Source: Phoronis ovalis
Taxonomy: Eukaryota > Phoronida > Phoronidae
DNA length: 13,488 nt
Reading direction: 5' to 3'
Assembly: GCA_028565635.1 (NCBI GenBank)
Contig: JAOXYB010037828.1
Span: 1 to 13,488, forward strand
Below, piece by piece: positions 1-9,330 of the stretch (within the stretch, counting starts at the first letter, position 1; each line of letters starts with the position of its first letter). Under the pieces are notes generated by a model that ran no database searches, had not been told where the DNA came from, and saw only the letters and a list, made by a program, of their open reading frames with translations. The translations under genes were made by a program, and so were the position numbers.

Positions 1-91
1 TATATGTAAATTTATGAATATATAAATATATAAATATGTAAATATATATAAATATATAAATATATAAATATGTAAATATATAAATATATAA
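1..91. repeat. AT-rich simple repeat
   Basis: Imperfect tandem repetition of short A/T words (tataaata, tgtaaata) fills the left edge of the window. It is seen directly. It is low-complexity sequence with no coding potential and may continue to the left. Confidence 0.8.
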
Positions 92-266
92 ACAGATGTG
101 GCAATCTATGTTAAGCTACATATATTTATATTATAAATATTTTTTAAAATTAAATTTGGTTGTGAAGAGAGTAATAAAACTAAACAATTTGTATGCAACT
201 ATAAATAAACTAAAATCAAAATTTCATTTGTTATGATTTTTGCTTAAACATATAGTTTTATTGTAG

Positions 267-387
267 AAATGGCATGCTACAAATGCAAGGATGGTGATTG
301 TAATAACCAGAGACTTATCGAGTGTGCTAACGGTGAAACGTTATGTGAGACTCGTTACAATGACGATGGCTTTATTTCTGGAAAAAG
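267..387 (+). CDS. LU-protein exon (first half of three-finger domain)
   Basis: Acceptor AG is at 265-266 and donor gtaatt starts at 388. The exon carries the CYKC motif and three further Cys and ends in phase 2 inside a Ser codon. Its reading frame is open throughout. Confidence 0.7.
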
Positions 388-654
388 GTAATTAAAAAAT
401 ATAAGGAAAAATTGTGTCTTCTCAACTTTTTTAAATCAAAATATCAATATGTCAGATTTTGTATGTTATGTTTTTAAATCTCAAATAAGGTAAATCAGAT
501 CCATTCATTCGTTTCTTGCAGCTGTGTTACGCGAGAAATTTGCCAACTACGGTACTGTATGGAGGCGTTTGACATTTGTTGTCATGGAACGGAGTGTAAC
601 AAAGATATTTACCCACCCAAAAATACTTGGTATGTTGGAGACGTGTGCACTTAA
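267..654 (+). CDS. Ly6/uPAR (LU, three-finger) domain protein, 3' part of gene
   Basis: Two exons, 267-387 and 522-654, join in frame (AG|C gives Ser) to encode about 83 residues ending at TAA 652-654. The first exon follows an acceptor (ttgtag, AG at 265-266), so the ATG at 269 is probably internal and a signal-peptide exon lies left of the window. The cysteine pattern fits the LU fold: CYKC at the start, single Cys in GDC, IEC, TLC, KSC and EIC, then the hallmark CCxxxxCN (CCHGTECN). LU proteins are small disulfide-rich secreted or GPI-anchored ligands, receptors or toxin-like modulators. Two cysteines exceed the usual ten: RYC before the CC pair and VCT at the extreme C-terminus. No hydrophobic GPI-signal tail follows the domain, which suggests a secreted form. 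The specific function is unknown. Confidence 0.72.
522..654 (+). CDS. LU-protein last exon
   Basis: The acceptor has a strong pyrimidine tract (gtttcttgcag). The exon carries CCHGTECN and ends with TAA at 652-654. The join to the previous exon keeps the cysteine spacing of the LU family. Confidence 0.72.
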
Positions 655-907
655 AATTCAGACTTTAACCATTATAACGCAGTCAAGTGATTAACAAATA
701 TTATGGATTGACAATTAAATCAAGAATATCAAAGATGAAGCTTACTTAGACACTAAAACTAGTGTTCATTTCACCTTTTATATAAACAAGTGAAAGAAAG
801 TGAACAAGGTGTCACTAACATGACATAAGCTATTCACTTACATGCATCTTAAAAAACATTTTTAAAAAAAAATTATCAAAATTGCTCAATCCATTTTTAA
901 GTTATAG
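655..907. other. Presumed 3' UTR/intergenic sequence
   Basis: AT-rich sequence after the LU stop codon. I see no exon or RNA gene. An AATAAA at 1139-1144, inside the next repeat, could serve as a polyadenylation signal, but nothing proves its use. Confidence 0.4.
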
Positions 908-1274
908 ACATTTGTGTTGGTGGCTCTGGAAGCAGCCAATATAACCTTTATTACGTATAATGCAAAAGTGCTGATGATATCAGAAATGAACAAGGTTTGC
1001 ATGTAAACCATGTGGGAAAATATTTTTTTTTCTCAATGAAATACGCCCATAACAATACTAAAATGCAGTTATTTGCTTTAAATACCCCTTAGACCTTCGT
1101 AAAAGTATTATATTTCAGCAGCATGTGACTGCTTGAGAAATAAAATATAAATGAATTTACATTTTTTTTACCATACAAATGCATACAACCTTGTTCATCT
1201 GGTGTCAGTGCACTTTGCATTATGGGTAATAAAAGTTTTAATGGCAGATTCCAAAGACACCAACATAAATGTAA
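908..1274. repeat. Fold-back (inverted-repeat) element, MITE-like
   Basis: The left arm, about 908-1010, and the right arm, about 1165-1274, are diverged reverse complements. Both contain words such as tgttggtg, ttattac, ataatgcaaa and tgaacaaggtt in matching order. The loop of roughly 150 nt is AT-rich. No ORF is present. The most likely identity is an old non-autonomous DNA-transposon derivative. Arm divergence looks like roughly one quarter by eye. Confidence 0.65.
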
Positions 1275-1435
1275 AATTCGTATAATGTCGCCACAGCAGA
1301 GATTGATATTGCATAAGTTTACAGGCTAAATAGTTTTATATCCTTTTTAATTGATTTTGTAAACCACACATATTAAAAAGATAATATTGGTATCACAACG
1401 AAATTACAATACATTTGCACAAAATTACATTTCAT

Positions 1436-1555
1436 TTAAATATCTGGGCTAACTCTAAGCAGTCTGCAACATTTGAGCAATCCAAACGTGATAGAGGAAG
1501 TTGTGCCACTCCATGCCACAATTGCAGCAGCCCCCAGTAGATTAATGCCCAAATC
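1436..1555 (-). pseudogene. AMT exon remnant G (C-terminal helix)
   Basis: Acceptor ttttttacag precedes 39 codons: DLGINLLGAAAIVAWSG, then ITFGLLKCCRLLRVSPDI, then TAA at 1438-1436. The match to the last AMT helix and the start of the cytosolic tail is clear. The regulatory C-terminal tail is cut off. Confidence 0.8.
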
Positions 1556-1702
1556 CTGTAAAAAACAATATAAAATAAATAAAAACAGATCCTCATAACT
1601 ATCTCACTCCTTTCCTCCGAACCCTTTTCACTCTGTTGACTCACTCTATGAATAACATAGCGATTGCATTTAAAAGGTACAACTACACTGTGTATAACAT
1701 AC

Positions 1703-1761
1703 CTTGAAAGCTAGCATCTACAGACCACGTGTAAACAATACGATCCCCACAAAATATTGTC
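1703..1761 (-). pseudogene. AMT exon fragment F
   Basis: The minus strand reads CGDRIVYTWSVDASFQ before donor GTATGT, resembling the AMT segment just before LGxxLLGA. The frame hits stops immediately upstream, at the outer edge of the fold-back. The donor is phase 1, whereas exon G begins in phase 0, so the two do not join in frame. Confidence 0.55.
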
Positions 1762-2431
1762 TTTTAAGGCTAAGCTAGACCCTCGTTACTGTTTAAAAAA
1801 AAATTCGTGAAAACTCCGCATTGCATTGCAAATACTTTTTTTCTGAAACTTTAACATTCATGCTATGTTATGGTAATATTTTTAGACTTATGTGTGCAAT
1901 GCATAAAATTTAATTAATGCTTTATGACACCTTATAAAAATCATAAGGTACATCCTACAGCAAAATTCTGCGGATCTAAATTGGAGCTAACTACGTTTTA
2001 AGAAGTAAACGATATTTCCATTATTTGTCATGACCGAATTGTAAATACCGTGAATTATTAATTAATGTTATAAACAATGTATTTTTTTTATTTGCTAAAA
2101 AAACTAAATTCATTATATAACTAAAATCTCTGGTGCAATTTAAAAATGGTCAAAAACAAATTATGGGAATATCGATTACTTGCTAAAAATATAGTTAGCC
2201 CGAATTTTGATCCACTGGGTTTTCCCGTAGGATGTACCTAATGATTTTTGTAGGGTGTAATTAAATGCTAATTAAATTTCATACATTTTACATAATAGTT
2301 TGAAAATATCATTATGACATAGCTTGAATGTTAAAGTTTTAGAAAACATCTATTTTGAGTGAAAAAAATATAATGCGGATTTTTTACGAATTCTTATTTA
2401 AACAGTGACGACAGTCCAGGTTAGCTTTAAA
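1762..2431. repeat. Large palindromic fold-back element inside the AMT pseudogene
   Basis: About 1762-2040 and 2150-2431 are reverse complements at roughly 70% identity by eye. Matching landmarks are aaactttaacattca against tgaatgttaaagttt, ggtacatcctac against gtaggatgtacc, and gttactgtttaaa against tttaaacagtgac. The central spacer is AT-rich and also partly pairs. Both outer ends carry TTAA (1764-1767 and 2427-2430), which would suit a TTAA-targeting transposon family. No transposase ORF is present, so it would be a non-autonomous element. The family is not recognised. Confidence 0.72.
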
Positions 2432-2579
2432 TCTCTTATCATCAACCTAGCTGGAAGCAATTATTGAACACGCTAAAATCCGATGTGTAACCATTTTTCG
2501 GAAATACCATCCTATCAAATTACACGAATAATATCTATATACCTGGCCTTAAATTAATGGAAATATCAAAACATTATAC

Positions 2580-2778
2580 CTGCCATTGCGTCTAATGGGT
2601 CGTCGACTTGTGCTTTAAGAATTGCAGTTCTCCACAGCAAGTAAGAAAAGGCCGCAATAACGCCGGTAATTGCAGATGCCCAGGGTTCAAACACGTTACA
2701 CGGAGCACAAGTAGCCACCATGCCCGTTAACGCACCGTTGATAGTCGTTAAAATACTCCACTGTGTCTTGGCTTTTCG
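2580..2778 (-). pseudogene. AMT exon remnant E
   Basis: 199 nt, phase 0 in, phase 1 out, donor GTATAA. It encodes RKAKTQWSILTTINGALTGM through CNVFEPWASAITG to QVDDPLDAMA, the diagnostic C-terminal half motifs of AMTs. The next expected residues (VHLGGG) are not found downstream. Confidence 0.84.
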
Positions 2779-3211
2779 CTTAAAAGTATATAAACAGGTT
2801 CTTTTACTTGTTTAGTTGATATAGACTGCATAATTCTGTTATATTCATGCAAAAGTTATGGGAAGCAATTCTAATATGTTAGCGATCTGACATGGAGCAC
2901 CGCTTAATTATTACTTGAAAATCTAAATTACACTCTGATGAGCAGATATTGTACAGTATCATTTTGACGTTACTCTCAATGTATATGGACAATTATTCAC
3001 TTTTGCAATTTAAATAAATTTTCGTTTAATATGTTGTCACACTTTTTAATGATTGTGATTTTTTAGCTGACATCAGTAATGTGAAAAAGTCTAACACGAT
3101 GGCGTCACAACCATATTATGCGCTTGAAGATAAACTAAACATGGTGTTATAAACTGTGCCACAGTCATGAATAGATGAATCTAGAACCACAGCAATTTAA
3201 AATTATTTCAC
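2779..3211 (-). other. Intron between AMT exon remnants D and E
   Basis: AT-rich intron of 433 nt with GTGAAA donor and TTTTAAG acceptor. I see no other feature in it. Confidence 0.6.
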
Positions 3212-3397
3212 TTTAACACAACCCATCACTGCATTAATAACCATAGCCGTAAAAGCTGAGAAACTTCCACAAATAACAGTGTTGGTAATGGCCCGGGAAA
3301 CAGCATACCCGTCTCCTGCTTGTGAAATTGTGAATTGTGAACCACCGTTGAAAGCAAAGAACCCGAAGATGAGAATGAAACCGCCCAGTGCTACGAG
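3212..3397 (-). pseudogene. AMT exon remnant D
   Basis: 186 nt, phase 0 to 0, acceptor TTTCTAG, donor GTGAAA. It encodes 62 residues starting LVALGGFILIFGFFAFNGGS and ending NAVMGCVK, matching the AMT helix after the exit vestibule (LGGFIL..G..FNGGSQ). The frame is open. Confidence 0.82.
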
Positions 3398-3798
3398 CTA
3401 GAAATAATTTTAGCTTTTACTTTTAAAGCAAATCATAGTTTTTACGTACTTTCTAAATAGTGTAGGCCTAGAGCCGTAAAAATCTGGCATTAATTGAAGA
3501 ATTTGAAATTACCTATACTGTCATCTCGGTAGAATATTGTTACTCATCAGTTAGTCGCACAACACCAAGTCGAATTTCTATGAATATTTTCATTAATTGG
3601 TTTCTAAGATCGAACATAGCTCGGGGTACATAGTTTTATTGATATGGAAATCAAAACAATATTACGGAAAAAATTGAAATCTTTTGAAATGACTAAAATT
3701 AGTATGATGTGTACAGATATTATTTTATCACGCTAAATTCTGATTTTACATAAATTACAGTTTTTGAATGTACAACAACTGCGTGTGCGCCTTCTCAC
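3398..3798. other. Interval where an AMT exon is expected but absent
   Basis: Exon B ends in phase 1 and exon D starts in phase 0. The roughly 60 residues that AMTs carry here should lie in this interval. I read all three minus frames and find no trace of the YPV..HW or GSGVVHL motifs. The sequence is AT-rich and stop-filled. Confidence 0.6.
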
Positions 3799-4026
3799 CT
3801 GTTACGACAAAACTGCATGTTAGATATGCAGCAAATTCGCATCTTTCAGTCACAGCTCCAGAGACAATAGTAGCAGCGGTAGCAGCAAACACAAAATGAA
3901 AAAACCATGCATGATACAGAGATTCCGGCATATTAGCACTAAACCAGTAGGTATAACCAAGAAAAAAATGGTCTTCGCCAAATGCAAGAGCATAGCCAAT
4001 ACCCCAGTAGGCAATTCCAGATACAA
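3799..4026 (-). pseudogene. AMT exon remnant B
   Basis: Acceptor ttgtag precedes and donor GTGAGA follows; 228 nt, open throughout. It encodes VSGIAYWGIGYALAFG, then about 24 less conserved residues, then FFHFVFAATAATIVSGAV, TERCEFAAYL and SFVVTG. Joining exon A (phase 1) restores Phe-Val-Ser in frame. This is the most conserved block of the gene. Confidence 0.85.
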
Positions 4027-4570
4027 CTACAATTTAACAAGCAGAGTAAAAAATAGCAAAAATTTATGTCGACAAACTTGTGTGTCTAGCACAAAAAGGT
4101 ATTGCAGATAAGATCACAAGCGTCATACAGTTGTCACAGTGCTCACCTGGTATGCACTTAGTAGCTGGTCTAGAACAACTATTACCTCTTACAATTGTTC
4201 TTTACTTTATTATTGTACAAGATGATCTAGTTATAAGTTTTTATAAACATGTTAGATATATACTACTTATAAATCGACAGTGAAAACATATCATTATTAT
4301 GTCGCGTACTATGCTGGTGCTGAAGTTGCTTTCATCTTTTTCATACCATAACAAGAATTACATTGTTTTAAGAAAGTTTCAAAACATTTTCTGTACCTGT
4401 TATTGAATCCTTAAGTTCAAGAATAAATTATGAAAGCACTAGCATCAGATTAATTTTCATAGATTCTTAGAAAAGGGCATCTTCTCAAAAGTATGCGATC
4501 CTTTTCTGCCTCGGAAGAGAAAATAAATTAAAACCTTAACTCTTTACAATTACCGAAAACTTTTACTTAC
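4027..4570 (-). other. Intron between AMT exon remnants A and B
   Basis: 544 nt with GTAAGT donor and TTGTAG acceptor. It is AT-rich and I recognise nothing else in it. Confidence 0.55.
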
Positions 4571-4691
4571 ACGTATCAAGAACGTTTTTAATCAAAATAT
4601 TGGTTGTGTTTTTGCTGCGTACGGAACCACATTACAGAAAGGCAAATCCACATTGCATGAATGAAACAAAATTTACATTATTATATTCAAG
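4571..4691 (-). pseudogene. AMT exon remnant A (N-terminal helix) with nonsense codon
   Basis: Reads LEYNNVNFVSFMQCGFAFL, stop, CGSVRSKNTTNILIKNVLDT and ends at donor GTAAGT (4570-4565) in phase 1. The family has Glu-Ala-Gly where this has stop-Cys-Gly. I see no clear acceptor on the upstream side, so the left (5') boundary at 4691 is approximate. No upstream first exon was recognised. Confidence 0.8.
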
Positions 4692-4733
4692 TCTTGAAAC
4701 CACGAAGCCGTCCTTAACTACATGTTGTTGCTG

Positions 4734-4745
4734 TGGTGGTGGTGG

Positions 4746-4770
<25 letters not shown>
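4734..4770. repeat. (TGG)n trinucleotide microsatellite, about 12 units
   Basis: An uninterrupted TGG/GGT run is followed by an imperfect extension to 4780. It lies just upstream of AMT exon remnant A. Translation as a Gly or Pro run is incidental. Confidence 0.95.
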
Positions 4771-4776
<6 letters not shown>

Positions 4777-4780
4777 GGTG

Positions 4781-6091
4781 CATGGTCTATGACCTACTAT
4801 AGTCTTAATCATGCATAGGCCCAGCATCTGGCGTATTGGTCATAACACGTAATTGTGTTAAAATTCAACAAAATGTTGTAAGAAAAGAAAGATTTATACT
4901 TTCTTCACTTGATAATAACAAACTGAGACTATCGAAGTATTATTGTATGAAAATATTCATTGTACGAAAATAAGATTTTAAATAGGAAAGTGTTAGATAT
5001 TGGGCCTATGATTAGAACTATAACCCTACTAGCAATTGTCACAGAGTTATGACTCTTGATGTTGATCCTAGGACTCTAGCCACAAAGACTGCTAGTAATG
5101 AATGCGCTGACTTTCTCTTTTCACCTAATCCTGAATACGTGATCTTACTACGGCAGCCTACGCCGACAGGGTTATCTATTCAGTACTACCGAAGTTGCCA
5201 CCATGATCGCAATCATTTGTGTCTCCCGATGTGTGTCCACGTGATCCCTGACGGAATCAGAAATTATCTCGTGAAATGAAATGATGACAATTCAAAAATT
5301 ACTTTATGCTTACAAAATATAACACCGCCCATGATAAGTACAAAGAATACATCTGAATTCATCTCTAAACTTCAGTTCTAACGCTGCCGAGGTTTCTGCT
5401 AATTGCGATTGCAAAAATATCTGCAAGCTACTATTTATATTGTTTCTAGCCATCACCAGTTCGCATAAACAGTCTTTTGGCTAGCTAAAATTATAAATTC
5501 TTCAATTGTATTCGATTTTTTAAAAGAAACTCCATAACTACTTCGTTTGCCAATTAACTAGTAGTATCATATACACACACACAGCTGGTCTAGGCAACAG
5601 ATACAGCTTTACCATGAAAGTAAATTATCATGCGAAGCCTATCGTCGTAAACAATGAAAAGTATGTGGAAGCATTTGTCATTGCCAAGCTCTTTGTAATT
5701 GGCGTGTAGCACTTACAAATAGTTTATTGTCAGTTTTGGTTTCGCTCACAGCTCACTTATCCAATTCAACGATTAAAGAGATATGTTAGTGACTCCTGTT
5801 GACTTGTGAAAAGGTACATAAATTACTAAAAAATGTTTTATTTGTGCCAAAACCAACTTTTAAGTGCAATGCAATCTGCATGGTGGAATGTAAAGTTTAA
5901 ACACGAAAATATCATCGTAAGCTTAATTTTTCCCAATTGATTTTATATTAAAATATAAGAAACTATACCCATTAAATTTTATTAAATTTTTAATATACAA
6001 GTAAAAATTGAAAAATGTTAAGGAAATTAAGATTAGAAATGAAGATTGTAGACCGTAGACTGTAGACTGACATTAATTAAATAATTAAATT
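4781..6091. other. Non-coding stretch, nothing recognised
   Basis: The interval 5040-5280 is richer in G+C and holds an open frame of 76 codons on the plus strand. It has no recognisable domain, and I could not place splice sites that would support an exon. The rest is AT-rich sequence with a short (AC)n run near 5573-5582. Confidence 0.4.
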
Positions 6092-6157
6092 TTACAAATT
6101 TACTGCTGTTAATACTACTGCAATAATTAACTGAGCTCCTGTGAAAGCCGCAAGTGC
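6092..6157 (-). other. Possible terminal exon encoding a hydrophobic helix
   Basis: After an acceptor-like site (gttttatag, AG at 6159-6158) the minus strand encodes ALAAFTGAQLIIAVVLTAVNL and then TAA. The peptide looks like a transmembrane helix with varied, non-A/T-driven codons, in strong contrast to its surroundings. No partner exon was identified, so this is a lead only. Confidence 0.25.
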
Positions 6158-8968
6158 CTATAAAACATAATTTACTAAAGCATTTCTTTTTTTATGTGGT
6201 ACAGTATATGTTTACATTATATAGGCTATATTTTTTCCTTCTAAACTTGTAAATACAAAATTTAATTTTTTGATGCTATTTTTGAATTATTTAATAATTG
6301 CAGAGTCGACTAGTGTCAGTCTAAGCCGACTGGTTTTAGGGAGGTGGCTATGGTAGCTGTTATAAAAGCGAGTGGCATGAGATGATGTTGAAGCAACAGA
6401 AACCATAGAAGGAAAGCAGCAGGATATCGATCATAGACAGGGTTAAGAAGCTTAAAGCTGGGATTGCAAAAATAAATGGTAGGGCAAGGAAAGGATAAAA
6501 ATAATATTCACTCCAGTGTCTTCGTCGTTGTGAATGTGAAGTGGAATGGTAACAGCTCAGTGACCACTGCATGAAAGGGTAACAGATGAAGGAAGCCTAA
6601 CAGTGGCAAAAACGGATGATGCTAGTAGACGGATAACGACATGTAAGAAATATGTTTCTGAAATCATATTTCTTTTCAGTTTCCCGCTTGTGTTTGCAAA
6701 ACTGTCCACCAGGTGGTCTGTAGTCGCCGTTATTTAAAATTTTGGTGTTCACCGCAGTTATCCTGATTTTGCGTTTGGAAATTTGCTAATAATGTAAAAG
6801 CATATCTAGAAATCTAAAAACAATCTATTTAATTTGACCAAAATAAGTGGGTGAGGAAAAAACTGTCGTTTTCCATTGTTTTTCTAAATATTCAGTTTAG
6901 GCGGGTAATATTTGCCTTTTATAGTGCAAGTTTGAATTTTCGTTTTGATTCTTTTGAACTGTAATCATTGTATAGTAGTTTGCCATTTTGTTTCACAATG
7001 TGTGTTATGGGATTGTACTTTCATACCCTGCTTGTATAATGTGGTAGCGATAAAAATGTGCTTATTCGTCATCAATGTTTGAAACGTATTTTAAAGGTGG
7101 GTTAAGGTTGCAGTTGGCTCCTGTAGTTGCAAAATCACATTATTTGAAACAAGGCCATAGCGTAAAAGTTAAGACATTAGTGCCTGTCATGTAAAGATCA
7201 ATGTTAGTATAGGTTATTTGAAATTATTCAGGTACTACTAGTAGACTAGTATATATTATATTAGGTAATTTTGCTGATTTGTATATTTGTTATGGACACA
7301 CACAAACACAAAATACAAGATGCGGATCCAATGTTTACAAATGATAATTATTAAGAATAATTTTCAAATTTTAAATGCTAAGTTAAGATACAAATAGAGG
7401 ATTCTGGATTATACTAGTGGAATGGACATTTCTTACTTTAAATTTAGCCTTAAGAAACAGTTCTTATGATACCAGATGATTGAAATCAATTTTTCTTGCT
7501 TTGGCCTATATAAAAACATGTTTTATCATACCAGATGCTTCACATTAGTTGCAAGTTGTTATCAGATTAGGTACCATAATATAAATAAAGCTTTCCAAAT
7601 TGGAGATTTTTTTCTTAACAATTATGTTAAAAAAAACTGGCACAGTAAGTACAAAGGTCTGCCTTTATTAAAAATTTCATTAAAAAATTACTACCCAATT
7701 TAACAGACTCAATACCATATAGTGCCTATAGGCACTAAAAAAATCAAACAGATATGTATTACCAACGCAAATTACAAAATTAATATACAATTATATTACA
7801 AGCAATGAAGCACACTTTTCACGACTAGACAACAACCAAATCACACAAAAATGCTGATTATACATAATTACTGATATAAATTACAATATAAAATTTGATA
7901 AATTTTTTCCATTATTTTTAGAAAGTTTAAAAGCAAGTAATCAGCATCTTAATTTATAATAATATATCTTATAATATCATTTAATAATACATGTCTTATT
8001 GTGAATCATTAAAACATTTTCAACAAGTTAACATTCTATCAGGTATAAGTTTCTCAAAAATTAGTATACAAGTGAATGCACAAAGTTAATCTGCACCACA
8101 ACCAATTAAGAGGAGTGTTGAAAAGCTGTCACAGGTAACCAAGGGGAATATCCAGGGCTCTAGAGACTAGATATGTTTTACCTTTTATTTGGTTTTAGTC
8201 AGATTTTGTAATATAAATGAAGGATTTATATTACCTTGTTCTAACAGAAAGGATTAGACCTATGACCTGCCTCAAACTAATTATTCCAAATAACAAACAT
8301 AAAACTCTGATGTATTTTGTGTAGCTCTTATTAGCACATTTACGAAATCCCAGCAACTTGACTAGTGTCTACTTATGCAAATTAATACGACAGCAGTTCA
8401 TTTATGGCAGTGCTTTTACTATTTCCAGAAAAATTATGTAATTCTATCATGAATCCATAACAACAAGTGATCATCTAAAATTTCAGAAAAAAATCCTAGG
8501 GACTCCCATCTAACATCTTATGGGATTTTTGGCATAAAAATAAATACTCTGTCAACATCAACATAAAATTTTAACAAAACATAGACTGTTCCTGAAACAC
8601 AAAAGCTAGAAAGGTCTAAATTTCAATTACATTTAATATTTGCCAGAATTTAATATTTCAACCACAATATATTGAAGAATAAGTGCAGAGGCATAAAAAA
8701 ATTAGGAAAAATCTATACTTCTATATTCTATCAATGAAATCAAAATATATATATATTAAACCACAAAGTAAATAAGGGCTCTTTCACTTTTTGTTGTTCA
8801 GGGGAGGAGACGGTGCCACCACCCATAATATATTTATATCATATTACATACTATTCTATGTAAAATAATAGAATAGAAAAACTCCCACACATTTAAAAGT
8901 GGAACAGTCCTACATTACCCTAAAATATTAGACTGCAAATAATTTGTTGCATATTTCAGTTTAATATA
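6158..8968. other. Long stretch without an identifiable gene
   Basis: Both strands were read. A somewhat more G+C-rich island at about 6300-6760 has T-rich hydrophobic frames on the minus strand but no recognisable domain. Downstream of 7100 the sequence is strongly AT-rich. The right end may be 3' UTR of the elongase gene if a distal polyadenylation site is used. An 18-bp perfect palindrome lies at 7720-7737. Confidence 0.4.
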
Positions 8969-8974
8969 TTTATT
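8969..8974 (-). terminator. Candidate polyadenylation signal of the ELOVL gene
   Basis: AATAAA on the minus strand, about 230 nt after the elongase stop codon. It is the nearest canonical hexamer. The surrounding sequence is AT-rich, so chance occurrence is possible. Confidence 0.35.
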
Positions 8975-9204
8975 TATATATATTAAAATTTGTCCACTCT
9001 ATTTTCTTCTGAACTAAACATAGCTGATAGGTTCATGTAACTTTACTGATATCTAAAAAATATCACAGATAGTAATATCTTGCTTAACTGCTTACAAGTA
9101 ACTCATCACAAGCCAGGGTCATGTAACAAAATGTCTTTATATGTAAATGAGCTTCAACCAATTCGGAGATGAAACCTTTTTGTGTCTCATATCACAGCAT
9201 CTGT
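8975..9204 (-). other. ELOVL 3' UTR (presumed)
   Basis: AT-rich sequence between the stop codon and the nearest AATAAA. I see no exon in it. The true 3' end is not visible from sequence alone. Confidence 0.5.
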
Positions 9205-9330
9205 TTACTGATCTTTTTTGTTTTCTGCAGGAATGTGGCCATTTGAAATACTTCCGTTTTTAGCTGATCCATTTTTATAGTTTCCATTACACTCTCCTTT
9301 TGATACTCCATTAGCAGCTGCCTTACTAGC
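9205..9330 (-). CDS. ELOVL4: ELOVL last exon (cytosolic tail)
   Basis: 41 codons plus TAA (9207-9205). It encodes [12 protein letters not shown], then a low-complexity Asn-Gly-Ser-Lys stretch, ending AENKKDQ. The terminal KKDQ fits the KKxx ER-retrieval signal, as expected for a microsomal elongase. It is shared by both isoforms. Confidence 0.92.
   Translation of the reverse strand, partial: ASKAAANGVSKGECNGNYKNGSAKNGSISNGHIPAENKKDQ

Larger units (their letters stand above)
1436..4691 (-). pseudogene. Ammonium transporter (AMT/Amt1-type) pseudogene
   Basis: Order along the minus strand: 4691-4571, 4026-3799, 3397-3212, 2778-2580, a fragment near 1765-1703, and 1555-1436. Family motifs are unmistakable: FMQCGFAFL, GSVRSKNTTNIL, FAATAATIVSGAVTERC, LGGFIL, NGALTGMVA, DDPLDAMA, LLGAAAIVAWSG. 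AMT proteins are 11-helix membrane channels for ammonium. This copy is broken. The conserved Glu codon of the FLEAG motif is TAA (4632-4634). The exon expected between 3797 and 3398, carrying the YPVxxHW and DFAGSGVVH-type helices, is not found, and the flanking phases (1 and 0) do not join. The VHLGGG segment is also missing next to a fold-back element. The C-terminus stops at RVSPDI, without the usual GLDxxKHGEPAY tail. Splice sites of the surviving exons remain good, so inactivation may be recent. Strain polymorphism or an assembly gap could mimic part of this. Confidence 0.85.

Noticed and set aside
1432-1644. 70-codon minus-strand open frame
   Set aside because: It runs in a different frame from the AMT helix (LLGAAAIVAWSG) and crosses the acceptor at 1557-1556.
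3896-4283. Plus-strand frames of 67-71 codons
   Set aside because: They lie antisense to AMT exon remnant B and its intron; the minus-strand reading is clearly the homologous one.
4600-4818. Plus-strand frame with a poly-Gly run
   Set aside because: The Gly run is the (TGG)n microsatellite and the rest is antisense to AMT exon remnant A.
5049-5279. 76-codon plus-strand frame in a G+C-richer patch
   Set aside because: No recognisable domain, no convincing splice sites, and no sign of codon-level constraint that I can judge.
6360-6572. Hydrophobic 70-codon minus-strand frame
   Set aside because: Its hydrophobicity follows from T-rich sequence, no family pattern is seen, and all three frames look equally membrane-like.
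6702-6722. CTCF-like word ccaccaggtggtc
   Set aside because: It matches only part of the vertebrate consensus; a single short match in an invertebrate is not evidence of a site.
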